NCBI RefSeq assembly: GCF_963678635.1
Contig: NC_087066.1
Location: 64,548,282-64,612,281, forward strand
Direction of reading: 5' to 3'
Length of the DNA stretch: 64,000 bases
Origin: Symsagittifera roscoffensis
Lineage: Eukaryota; Xenacoelomorpha; Acoela; Convolutidae
Part shown: positions 21,301 to 29,199 of the stretch, piece after piece
Position numbering within the stretch: the first letter of the stretch is position 1
How the letters are laid out: the number at the start of each line of letters is the position of its first letter
Program-made: the position numbers and the translations under genes
Notes under the pieces: generated by a model
What the model was told of the DNA's origin: nothing
Database searches by the model: none
Seen by the model: only the letters and a program-made list of their open reading frames with translations

Positions 21301-23608
21301 TTCGAAAATCTAAATCGGGTTCTCGAATTGAAGAAGGATGGGATGCTCTCTTTTTTATTGCTATTTTCCTTAATTGTGGTGTTAAGGTCATCATTAAGAT
21401 TTCTGTCATCTTTGTGTTTTTATAGTCATGTGTATTTAATGAATATGCTTTTCGAACTAGTGTTTCGATTCGTACTGCTATTTGCTTGATGGTTTCGTTT
21501 GGTAATCTGCGAATTTCATTACATAAAACTCTTTGTTGTTGTTTGTTTCTTTCGGAGTCAAACATTTTTGAAAATTCTTGTGTAAACCTTTTCCAGTTTG
21601 ATTTTATTTCTAGAGGTAGTACTGAAAACCATTTTTGGGCTGCGCCATCTAAGGTTGTTTGTATTAACGCTGTGCGTCGATGTATCCAATTTTGATGTAG
21701 TGGCGTATTTATTGGTTCAGGTCCAATATTTAAAATCAGGTTTGCTGTTACTGCATTTAAATAATCTTCTACAGAGTATTCAGGGTCTGTTCCTGTGAAA
21801 ACCATTAAAGGTTTGTTTGATGTTATTGATGATCCACCCATAAGGTATGGATTCATTGTCATTTGTAATGATTCTGCTGCATTTGGCATTTGGGAAAAAT
21901 TTGAAAGTTGGTTTCTTGTTATTTCATGTTGTTGGAGATAATATGGGAGTGGTATTTCATTTTGCATTTGTGATGCTTGATACGAGTGTGCAGTCATTGG
22001 ATTTTGTTGTTGAATTGGTTGAAAAGATTGTGTATTAATTAGATTTTGTTGTTGAATTGGTTGTTGATGTTGTGCATCTATTGGTTGTGGAGAAAAATTT
22101 CTATGATTTGTACGTGTTTTCTGTATTCCTTGTCTACGATATTCTTGAGTATTTTGTGCAAATATATCTGGTTGTAAGAAATCATCATCTGAGGATAAAT
22201 AATCCATTTGATAAGATGTCTGTTTTTTATTTTTATTTTGTTGAAAAAATGGGTAATTTTCACTGTGATCCTGTGGAGGATTTGTTTGGAAATTTATTGA
22301 ATTAGGTTGGGTCATTGGGTTATCCCAATTTCGAGATCTTGTATATTGGTTAAAATTTCTTTGTGGTTGGTTATATGTTTTTGATGGATGTGTATAATTA
22401 TAATTATGGTCTGCAAAGTTGTTTCTAGTGAATGTTTTGCGTGTTTTTGATGGTATTGTCATGGGTCTGTATGTTTGGTAATCCATATGTGAATATTTAG
22501 GAGCAACCGAAGGTTTAACGGTTGATTGTAAGGTTACCTGTGTTTGTGAAGGATTTGTATTTCTTGGTGTTGTTAAATTTGGGCGTATTGGTGAAATACT
22601 TTGTTGTGTAGTTGTTGTGTGTACAATTTCTTCATTTATGAAGTGTGATGGTGTCTGGATATCTTGTTGAGTAAGATTCCTAGTTCCATTGAGGTTTTCA
22701 TTGTGTATAACTGTAGAGTTTAAACTATTATTTTGTGTATCGGGCAAAAATGTATTATAGTTTAATGGTGTTGCATCAATGGTTAATGGTATTACTTTTA
22801 CATAATCTCTTATGTAAGATATCGTACTTATTGCTTGACTTGAGATTGATTGTGGGAAGCTTATAAATGCGGGATGAGACCATTCGGGGTCCCAAACATA
22901 ATCTGATTGTTCTGTGATAGCGGTATCATCGTTCGAGTTTTGGGGTCTAAAATTTTTTCTTGCTTGTGCAATTAAATCAATATTGTGTGTGAAATAATCT
23001 ATTATGAACCATGCCAAAATTTTTTGTAGATCGTGTTTTGTATGTTGTGAAACGTCGTCTTTCGTGAAATTTTCTTTAATGATGTTTAAATAACTAGAGA
23101 GTAGTGTGATTTCATGTCGTACTCTTAAATGTTTAGATGTTTCTGTCGGTGAGACATTTGATATTGGGATTTCGTTTTCTAATATCGAAATATAACTATA
23201 TATTATTGCGAAAACTTCATTGGTGAATATGGAGTTTGCTCTTTGTGAGTTATGATATTGGATGCTTTTTATATATTCTGAAAAAACTTTTGAAAATTCT
23301 AAATCAAGGTCGTCTGTTTGAATTGTATATTTTCTATTATTATGGTTTGGTGAGGTAAATTCTATGGAGTAGATTCCATACTGTTGTGTTATGTTGCATA
23401 TATCTTTTAGATAGTGATCTATGATTTGTCTTTTGATTTTTACATCAGGGAACTCTGTTTTACATGGACTGATTCCGGGTTCAAATAAATTTACGAGTAA
23501 ATTTTGACAAAATATGTGTTGTCCTCTATCAGTATCTGCATCTACTATAAAAGGAAAGATTTCATCATCATCTGGAGTTTCTTCACCTGGAGTGTGCGTT
23601 GAGCTCAT
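15386..23608 (-). CDS. gag-pol: Gag-Pol polyprotein, 2740 aa in a single frame
   Basis: Gag: an N-terminal region of about 590 residues of low complexity; a capsid-like domain at about 597-790 (KWFSVLPLEIKSNWKRFTQE); a CCHC zinc knuckle at about 840-855 (CNYCRRYGHSISEC); then a long Asn/Arg/Ser-rich tail to about 1070. Protease: DSGAESN near 1228. Reverse transcriptase: about 1560-1790, active site YLDD near 1737. RNase H: about 1880-2000 (MCDAS, FTDHKP). Integrase: HHCC zinc domain about 2248-2285 (HSGSEK, CNDCIVC); DDE core with FDTKG near 2320, TDNGTEF near 2378 and VEG near 2416, a D-35-E spacing; a GPY motif near 2595; no chromodomain seen. The domain order is Ty3/gypsy. There is no gag/pol frameshift, and Gag is unusually long (about 1150 aa). 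The ATG at 23608 lies 26 nt inside the end of ORF1. All catalytic motifs are intact. Confidence 0.95.
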   Translation of the reverse strand: MSSTHTPGEETPDDDEIFPFIVDADTDRGQHIFCQNLLVNLFEPGISPCKTEFPDVKIKRQIIDHYLKDICNITQQYGIYSIEFTSPNHNNRKYTIQTDDLDLEFSKVFSEYIKSIQYHNSQRANSIFTNEVFAIIYSYISILENEIPISNVSPTETSKHLRVRHEITLLSSYLNIIKENFTKDDVSQHTKHDLQKILAWFIIDYFTHNIDLIAQARKNFRPQNSNDDTAITEQSDYVWDPEWSHPAFISFPQSISSQAISTISYIRDYVKVIPLTIDATPLNYNTFLPDTQNNSLNSTVIHNENLNGTRNLTQQDIQTPSHFINEEIVHTTTTQQSISPIRPNLTTPRNTNPSQTQVTLQSTVKPSVAPKYSHMDYQTYRPMTIPSKTRKTFTRNNFADHNYNYTHPSKTYNQPQRNFNQYTRSRNWDNPMTQPNSINFQTNPPQDHSENYPFFQQNKNKKQTSYQMDYLSSDDDFLQPDIFAQNTQEYRRQGIQKTRTNHRNFSPQPIDAQHQQPIQQQNLINTQSFQPIQQQNPMTAHSYQASQMQNEIPLPYYLQQHEITRNQLSNFSQMPNAAESLQMTMNPYLMGGSSITSNKPLMVFTGTDPEYSVEDYLNAVTANLILNIGPEPINTPLHQNWIHRRTALIQTTLDGAAQKWFSVLPLEIKSNWKRFTQEFSKMFDSERNKQQQRVLCNEIRRLPNETIKQIAVRIETLVRKAYSLNTHDYKNTKMTEILMMTLTPQLRKIAIKKRASHPSSIREPDLDFRKLVDKLEQAEITMKLEETENLKLQYVNRIETTPTNINNIQESETDLVEKITEILNIYEKNPNFKGKPSFKKWCNYCRRYGHSISECRQKQQDNQNKPQKYKEPNKSFYQYMKKDQNLPNKTVHSNNSSGKPLPNNTNYTRNQSPYNSSYRGRSPERRNTNNSSQNHYNRPNSRNNYSRSNSNTQRFVSRSNSQSRNNYYPNNQSRNSSYNRNRNYSYNRNRSYSNNRNQNYPNNQSRNNSYNRSNYNRPNNNYQNRSRSNSQNRHSSYNNRYRNYSQSPHRNNNNYNNSNNRHRSSTPKHQRQINQVQSNPETTSDPPGIDDTVTDTLQLNQINCTSSDSESDTENTLSINMIKVENDYESVIYEQPFSSHIYENQSEFLQNYYTTPINSTPTTQETNEINTTNQTNKNTKTKCLNTNHIYQNIQKEQPKEKIWTIPFLLESPRNKEFQPPDLEIDFLIDSGAESNIINIPTWNEIKTLHPKLTPLETSSKLATAQGSTLINYGKIQLFLLPTRTMEQSKILNKPFKQIFHITDIKYNIIGIPFISKYIPTINILNSKILIKDKYTKTKETSLTFFQRLNKQPPFFSKFYPIFNQQRKHLKPLSGNIYNFSIKQVHQYDKEQNKQKFYMSEFEFKPIHKFFKITISSIKYLKNSNSDIISLHVYNNTPYQVTLPLGLLGYCETNATISPIHEKAYRVNNILQLLDICQSTILNEELSINNIISNENRNTDYFTKTPYFKPTFNISNYTEDQQKFLTMFNFQHSQITQDEFEKLAKQLIKYSSVYATSKFDVGKISSSLHLPLKPDAVFKKQRASKVPIHLHDKVNRLLDILEQYNIISPVNKEEQPKGNTFINPVIILAKGESLKIVLDARYLNSLIDESKCNWPIEPIQVILTKINGKYFTTADMNSAYNQMPLDEQSRRLTQFVIGNQQYEFNRLFYGISIGPAAFSAFMSKIFRPLILKKNAITYLDDVFMQSQTKDEMFNVLEKYHQILQNENLKAAPDKSHFFLTRVKFLGHNIERKTITPLKSRIDAIQKLQPPTNKKKIQEFLGMLNFLSKYVYKMQLYLRPFYNILRQQNNFEWNTEHQTRFEEIKKLLTEQISNTIPDSNQPFYAMCDASNFGIGAALLQSHNGTNKMNLISANSRLFTQAELRLSTLMRECTAIIYTLTEYEFLILGSKHPTVLFTDHKPIIFLFTQKSNPNHRVYRFQLILMKFPNLHIVWTAGKNLALPDTLSRNTPPELLTRKTTVEIPKNIKFYLAENETSPRLECKYAVKTDIEQSQINNLQHFPLYLDCQNNHYEVDLLGTSTFKPIPYSQWIKNNTQQKRTKQHPPKKDHFPLIEKEDLTDKINLSGPQTNDSKYTINQVFDLHDPLDTIPLSKLEIENIFLPPTEIITISTLKQYQNLDPVIRQLKSWHKYKTKPIKADSTILGNKTLLRYFRKFNNTTINENTDLLEYKLNESTVPCLPLSMILIAFNISHTQNIKGHSGSEKTYSNFIQNFYFPNAPIWIKVLCNDCIVCQLNKPYPNQKQIAQKQDFKGQSLYFNHRISFDTKGPISPSSEGNSYIMVIVDAFAHYVALNPVPHCNAYYAYTTLYEHWIAKFGLPEILVTDNGTEFINNEIITLCHLYNIKHKPRTSHAPWTNGLVEGMNRSLQEYLRCIINGNDTKYTEWSADVKLFPLAYNSQITTTLGMSPYEMVFNQKPRKPIMFTANSHKNAQGYCQPNKDSICYNLPLHTHDEDHFHHPQILKLASGTHTEWILNRDKKHNEIYQKITKKLLQRQNINEQINSRFTPASELKIGTFVLIPNFNTQKGISKKLQPLRKGPYQIIAKPTDVTYKITDSNKKEIVQHRNNLLPYYPKEYALRELTQLYSFTGLKIIQNEPHLKNTEQNDNPTENQNTKPIATKINTQNHKESPKQRKNRKMTEQIIPQEQIDKSENRKTTRLRNQPRKNYKIFIPQSKILKKVEFQK

Positions 23609-24050
23609 TTTTTCGTTCGATGACTGTTAATATGTAATTATTAATGTGTCGAATTGGTTGATTCCAATTGTATAAATGTACTGGTTTGTGTTTGTACTGC
23701 TTTTTTATTCTTCTTTTTCCTCTTTGTGATGAATTTGAAGTTGTTTCTGAGTCAGAAAAATATAATTGATCGTGAAGTGGGCAATTTTTATCTATTGATT
23801 CTTTTAGTTTGTAAAGTTCGTCTAAACTGTTGGTTTCTGATTCTGAAAATGCGTTTCGATTTTTTGAAAATCTTTTTCGTGTTATTTGTCTTTGTTTCGT
23901 TATTATTTTTCTTTTTAGTGTTTGTCGTTTTGTTCGAATGTATCCAACTGTTTGTGTATGAGGTGTGATTACAAGGTCGTATTTTTTGTTATCTATTTCA
24001 CAATTGTGTAAAACGATTGTTTGTTTATTTCCTAGGTTTTTAAATGACAT
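23583..24050 (-). CDS. ORF1, basic 155-aa protein upstream of gag
   Basis: No family is recognised. The N-terminal 45 residues look folded (IVLHNCEIDNKKYDLVITPH). Then comes a strongly basic stretch (KRQTLKRKIITKQRQITRKR), an acidic Ser-rich patch (SESETNSLDE and SDSETTSNSS), and a second basic patch (RGKRRIKKQYKHK). The whole is compatible with an RNA- or DNA-binding or nuclear protein. The start is the ATG at 24050. The end overlaps the gag start by 26 nt in another frame, so scanning or re-initiation would be needed to reach gag from the same mRNA. It could be a small extra Gag-like protein or a regulator. Confidence 0.65.
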   Translation of the reverse strand: MSFKNLGNKQTIVLHNCEIDNKKYDLVITPHTQTVGYIRTKRQTLKRKIITKQRQITRKRFSKNRNAFSESETNSLDELYKLKESIDKNCPLHDQLYFSDSETTSNSSQRGKRRIKKQYKHKPVHLYNWNQPIRHINNYILTVIERKNELNAHSR

Positions 24051-24567
24051 AAGGTTTAGGATGACGGATGCAAAAGGTTGTTAAATGATTTCTATTTTCC
24101 TAAACTGTTAGTTCTTACGATTTTTTGGTTAGCTTAACCTGGGTGTATTTGTTCAGGGTTGGAGAGAAAAGTATATCGATTCCGAAGAATGATTTTTTAC
24201 TTTCTCGTGGCTAGTATAAGTTAAGGTGTTAACTTACTTAATCTTACTTAGGGGTAGTGATTGTGTTCAAGGGTTGGAGAATAGTAAATCGATCCACAAG
24301 GTTCAGGTATAATTAGAACGCGAGTAGTTCGTTAGATACTATTTTAAACTTACTAAGTCTAAGATTTATCCTGGGTCTGTTAAGAGGGGGGGTCAAGTGA
24401 AGGATGAATAACCGAAGTTCTTCACTGTTTATCCTAATTTGAATGATTAGTTTTGTTTAAAAATTTCTATTAGTCTTAGGTCTTTAGAAAGGGTTGGGTA
24501 GTGAATCGACGTTTGAGGTCGTTAGACACTAATTAAGTGGGTGGGGGAGAACAAAGTTGTTCTGTTT

Positions 24568-24652
24568 GATCCAAGGATAAGCCTTGATGATCAAATTTGA
24601 AATTTAATTAAGTAGAAAATGATTTAAGATCCAAGGATAAGCCTTGATGATC
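24568..24652. repeat. Two exact copies of a 25-bp palindromic motif
   Basis: Copies start at 24568 and 24628, a period of 60. Each contains GATCCAAGGATAAGCCTTGA, which folds as CAAGG/CCTTG around a 5-nt loop and is flanked by GATC on both sides. The spacer between copies is diverged, so the motif itself seems to be under constraint. Confidence 0.7.
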
Positions 24653-24982
24653 TGGTTTTAAAATTAAGTGAATTTAAGTTTTAATAAAATTTTAAATATG
24701 TGTAAAGGAAAGTTTTAGTGTTTTGATGATATTAGTGGGTTTATGATTGCTGTTATGTTTTAGGTGATGGAGCTGGAACAACAGGATGATTTATGATTAC
24801 TAACCATTTATTGTCATGCTACTAATTTTTATTTTGATTTTTCAATAAATATTTTTCAAACATGTTTTGTATATTACTGCAGAATTTTAGGAAAACGATC
24901 TTAGATCTTTTTATCAATCGTTATTGTATATTAATAATTTTGTTTAGCGCCTGAAATGATTTTGAAGATTAACTTCAAGGTT

Positions 24983-25216
24983 TTATGTTTGCAAATGAAA
25001 ATCTAAATTCATTGCCAGTAATATTCTAAATATAAAAGTTTGCTCTGGTTTTTGCCTAACTATCATATAGCTATATGGCAAGTTTCTACTTTGTCGTATG
25101 TCGTCTCTGGTTCGAGGTCTTCTTCCAATTCCGGGTAGTTCTGTTATGGTTCGGAATATTGGCTCTGATCTATTGAGTCGTAGAGACATTTCGATTAAAT
25201 TATTGTCGTATAACAT
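24983..25216 (-). CDS. Possible 77-aa ORF in the leader
   Basis: The first ATG-initiated ORF of this length downstream of the 5' LTR. The protein is Arg-rich (LPGIGRRPRTRDDIRQSRN) and not low-complexity. No family is recognised. It could be a regulatory upstream ORF that dampens translation of ORF1, or a chance frame. Confidence 0.3.
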   Translation of the reverse strand: MLYDNNLIEMSLRLNRSEPIFRTITELPGIGRRPRTRDDIRQSRNLPYSYMIVRQKPEQTFIFRILLAMNLDFHLQT

Positions 25217-25290
25217 TTTGTAAATGTTTTTGTCTAATTTCTAATCTATTTTGGTTAATTCTAAGCTATTAAGGTCTTGTTCGAGACTTA

Positions 25291-25301
25291 TGGTCGCGCC
25301 A
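25291..25301 (-). promoter_or_regulatory. Primer-binding site
   Basis: Two bases (TC) after the 5' LTR, the sense strand reads TGGCGCGACCA. TGG is the complement of the CCA tail of tRNA, and the position is normal for Ty3/gypsy. The primer tRNA would end GGTCGCGCCA. I cannot assign it with confidence. It is two bases longer than a match to an Arg tRNA ending GGTCGCCA. Confidence 0.7.
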
Positions 25302-25303
25302 GA

Positions 25304-25713
25304 TGAGTTAGGACCGAGTTGGTTAACTCATAGAGTAATTTCGGATAGGGTACACCGTCTGCTCGTCACGCTATCTTATTTTCGGCCGGATAGATTCGTG
25401 CAACTTCTTAGTCTAATACCGATCCTAATCTTACTCTTATACTATCTAGTCTCAGGTTGTTTAACTAGTCTCTGCTAGGCTCAATAGATCTAGGGTATAC
25501 TGGTTTATTGCGGCTGCTGAAGTGCTCGGGAGAGTCCAACTAATTTCTAAGTTAAATTCAAATCTCTCTGGTGCTGAAATTACAAGTAACTTCAGCACTT
25601 ACAAATAAGTGGGTTGTTAGTTAGATGGATCATGATTGGTTAATATTAAATACTTTACATTGGTAAAACATTTAATTTATCCAATCATAAAATGTAGTTT
25701 AGATCAGGTTCCA
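25304..25713 (-). repeat. 5' LTR (410 bp)
   Basis: Looks identical by eye to the 3' LTR. It carries the same CCAAT-type motifs in its first part (U3), an AT-rich stretch (TATTTAATATTAACC) that could act as a core promoter, and AATAAA at 25509-25504. The element promoter should lie here. TTCC at 25714-25717 is the target-site copy. Confidence 0.95.
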
Positions 25714-25717
25714 TTCC

Positions 25718-28700
25718 ATTAGAAGTAGTTTGTTCAGCTGTTTAAAAAAACTATGGGAAATGTAAATAAAGTAAAAAACAAGTAACACAAAATGATAAGT
25801 GGGAAAAAAACGTCGTTAAAATTGGTTATTGAAACTAAAATGGAGCTATAAATACCTGTTTCACAGGACAGGAAATTAGTTTTACTAACGGCAACATAAA
25901 AATCGGAACACAGTCTCAAGTATCCTTTGCTTAAAACATGTAAGTTGGAAAAAAATTAAAATAACAAAACTTTATATTCAATTTAGAGCTGAAATACGGA
26001 AATACACGGCACTGTTTTTCAAGTTTTTGTTAAAATTTTCATTGAGTTGAAAGTTTGTTTAGATGTTTGAAAAAAAAGGTCACTGCAAAGACCGTAACAG
26101 AGAAACAAGTTCTTAGGCGCTCTTTTGGAGGATGAAGAATATCTGTGACGCCTATGTGACAGTCCGGCGGTCGCCGTAACTTCAAAACTACCGGTGAAAA
26201 AAGCGGCAACTTCAATTTAAAAACCAAAAGTCAATGCACTCTAGCACAGACACAAGCACTTCTAAAATATTATATATTGTACCATTTTGAAAATTAAAAT
26301 AGAATAATTAAGCAAACTTACAGGAAGTACAAGAAATCTCCCTCCCTCGTTTAAATTTACGTCTGCATCGAGCATTTTATTTGAATATTCATTACTGTCA
26401 AAATTCAACTGTTCGAGTATAAACTTGATAATTTTGTGAATTTAACTTTTTCTGACTTTTTGAATAAATTTGTGTTTTGAACAAAGAAAAGCGATTATTC
26501 ATCATTCAATAAATCTCTTCACACTTCTGAAGTTCTCTGAGCAGAAGATACTAGCCACTCAATAACTTTCAGATGCCTTTTTGAGGGCTCGAACAGATTT
26601 ATCGACAACTCGCAACAAAAATGACTCGATTAAATTCAAAAGGTTACAAACTCCTCGAAAACGTTTGAAACAACTGTCAATTGTTACGTCATAAACTGAT
26701 TACTGCAAAAGTACGTTGAACAAAAGTGAATTTGATATCAATCGAAGCATCGCGTGATTGCATTTTATTAACTAAAAAAGTCTTGGAAGTCTTCAATAAA
26801 TAAAAACCACACGCCTCGAATAGCAAATTGTAACAAGTTTACTGAGTTTCAGCCAGTTTGAAAATGACCAACACTAAAAAAACCAAATCTGAAAAAAAAC
26901 GAATAAAAATAGATCACAGAATTAAATATATCAATTTCAATTTTTTCAAGCCTTGAATTATTTCAAATCGGGAAAATAGTTTTGATAATAAACAGTTTTC
27001 ATCCACATAATAAACAGTTTTCATCCACATAACTGTTCTATCTGTATACTCGAACATTCAGTTCCAATAATTGAGCGAGGAGCGCTAAAGCGTTTGAGGT
27101 CACTAACAAGAGCAGGGAAAAACTTAGGGAGCTGAGAAAAATTTTCTAAAAACTGTGAGCGTTTGAGAAAAGTTTCTCAAAAACTGTAATTTTTGGGAAT
27201 GCAACGAACACTTTGCGTCTTATTTCCATTTTTTATTACGCGTCTTTACTAAAGTGCGTCTATTTTACAGTCCTCAAAATTTATACACTCCGGTCAAAAA
27301 GCGAAACAAAAGTAACAAACAATCCAGAAATGATAAAATGAGTGCCTAAAAAAAATTTGTAGCAAAATTTTGATAACTTAATTGAAACACAGCTCTTCTT
27401 GCATGGCTAGTTTTACCCATCAAAAAGGTTGATCTGGAATTTTAAATGAAAAGATTGAACTGAAACAGGAATTTCTTACCAGCTAACACAAGGATCAGCA
27501 ACAGTAAGCACTGTAATTTGGTTGTTGTTCCGACTTTCTCACAACCATTGGTAGGAAAAATACGAAAACAACAATACAACGAGTCTAAAAATTAGGTTCA
27601 AAATTCGGTTGGTTGGTATTTTGGTAACATGATGGTATGGTTGGTATGATGGTAAGATTGAATCTGAATACAGTTTAGTTGATAAGAATGGTGTGATTAT
27701 TAGAGATTTTTTCATCAGAGAGAAAACAGGATTTTTCAGCAATGAGTAGCTCTTGATTGGAACTCTGATTTGAAGAGCCGTTGTTCAGAGGAGGATTCAA
27801 AGTCAGTCTAATTAGCAACACAAAATCAGGCACAGCAGGAGAAAAGAGGCAGGACTAAAAGAGATAGTAAAAATAATAAAAAAGAGGAAAAATCAAATTC
27901 TATTTTCCAGGCGGATACATACCATCAAATGGTGATAAAAAGAAGGGATGGCAATAGTAATACCTAATAGTACTAACTACTAGTTAGTACGAGCTGCTAT
28001 TACTAATAAGATCCAGTCCATCCGCCTGTTTATAAGCGGGTCCAGATTTATTACTGTACCCAGAGGAGGTATAAGTCAAGTTGGAAACCAAACCGAAAGT
28101 CAAATTTCAGAAATATTGCTGCGTCAGACGATTTTTTTAAATGCAAATAATTTATGCTTGTTAATTTTTCATAAATAAAAAATGAGCATCGCAAAAAATG
28201 TGGCTTAACTTTGACGTCACTCCATCTTACATTGAAAAACTTTAGCTTCACAAGTCCTTAAAAGAGAAAATCAATAACTACTTGTTTTCCAGTGACCATT
28301 CGGTACTGATGTAACACATGCTATGGTAAGTTTTTTAATCATTGTCTCAGTGCCATATTTGAGGTTTACGATAGAAAATTGGCGAAAAGAAACAATCGCG
28401 TATCTTGAATTAGCATTTGTCCAACATAGGATAGCAAGGAGTTACATTGTAGGAACTGACAAAGATTTTTGAAAATCCACAATCGATCCGCTTCTCAAAC
28501 AGTTTAGACGATAAACCTCCTCAACCATCAATACTTCTGACTCAAAATCCTTATTTCTAATTTTAACCGTAATTGAAAAAGCATGTAGAAAAAAATTTAT
28601 GTCGAGTTAGATAAAAAGTATTTTAAAAAGTAAAGAAATCGAAGCGATTAAAGACAGAAAGTCTAGTTAGATTTATTGGTAGAGACAAAAATATACCAAC

Positions 28701-28846
28701 TGCCGCTGGTCAAATGAAAAATAAATCGAAATGATTAGGCGAAGCGGCCTTGAATTCATCATTTATAAGCATATTCATAACAAAATAAATCTAAAATCGA
28801 TTAAAGCTTCCATAAAAACAATCGAGCGGTAACAAAAACGGCAACA
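25718..28846. other. AT-rich intergenic DNA, right flank of the element
   Basis: No gene found. Minor structure: a 22-23-bp motif TAATAAACAGTTTTCATCCA repeated twice near 26990-27035, GGTTGGTAT-like simple repeats near 27600-27650, a 21-bp palindrome GTACTAACTA-C-TAGTTAGTAC at 27970-27990, and a terminal fragment of the ~520-bp family near 27528 (TTGTTCCGACTTTC). Confidence 0.5.
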
Positions 28847-29199
28847 AGACTGCTAGTACTGTATCAGGGCAAAAATAATTTAATTTACCGCTTAGAATTT
28901 ATTAGGAGAAAATAAATCGCGCGTTAATTAATCCAAATTGAATTATTATGGTCTAAGTCATTCGAAAGTCAACCCTCCCCCCATAACTTTTAGAATAAAT
29001 GCTTGCAGGTAAACTTTATTTTTAATTTCGAGATTTGGAAATGCCATAATTTTTCAAATGAGCGTATAAAAAATTCCGCCAAAATCGGCTAGTTAAAAGT
29101 CGAGGTGAAAAAATCCACCCCGGGAGACGAAACAGGAGAAAAAACCACCCGAGCATAATTATTCCGTTACTTTCTTCGAAAGTCGAGATAATACTGATC
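28847..29199 (-). repeat. Near-complete copy of the ~520-bp hairpin-ended family
   Basis: It starts GACTGCTAGTACTGTATCAG and ends TTACTTTCTTCGAAAGTCGA. In between are the family landmarks ATCGCGCGTTAATTA, CATAACTTTTAG and CGGCTAGTTAAAAGTCGA. The interior is partly deleted. Confidence 0.6.

Larger units (their letters stand above)
24051..25290 (-). promoter_or_regulatory. Untranslated leader with repeated motifs
   Basis: A 1.2-kb leader between the primer-binding site and ORF1. It holds two exact copies of a 25-bp motif built on the palindrome CAAGG-ATAAG-CCTTG (24568-24592 and 24628-24652). It also has diverged repeats of a block reading GGGTTGGAGA...ATCGAT on the plus strand, near 24158, 24271 and 24490. 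Donor-like GTAAGT at 24237-24232 and GTAAGA next to it could start spliced mRNAs. Packaging or enhancer roles are possible but unproven. Confidence 0.5.
6798..25717 (-). mobile_element. Large Ty3/gypsy-type, envelope-bearing LTR element with an accessory-gene cassette
   Basis: The element is 18,912 bp (6802-25713) plus a 4-bp target duplication TTCC at 6798-6801 and 25714-25717. A 4-bp duplication is usual for Ty3/gypsy and errantivirus-like elements. The LTRs are 410 bp, begin TG and end CA, and look identical by eye over their whole length. All genes lie on the minus strand. The order PR-RT-RNase H-IN places it in Ty3/gypsy. Typical gypsy-type elements are 5-8 kb with gag, pol and sometimes env. 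This one is more than twice that, carries a second large ORF after env, and has three further small or non-canonical frames between pol and env. The sense strand is strikingly poor in G. Every long ORF is intact, so the insertion looks young. Confidence 0.95.
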
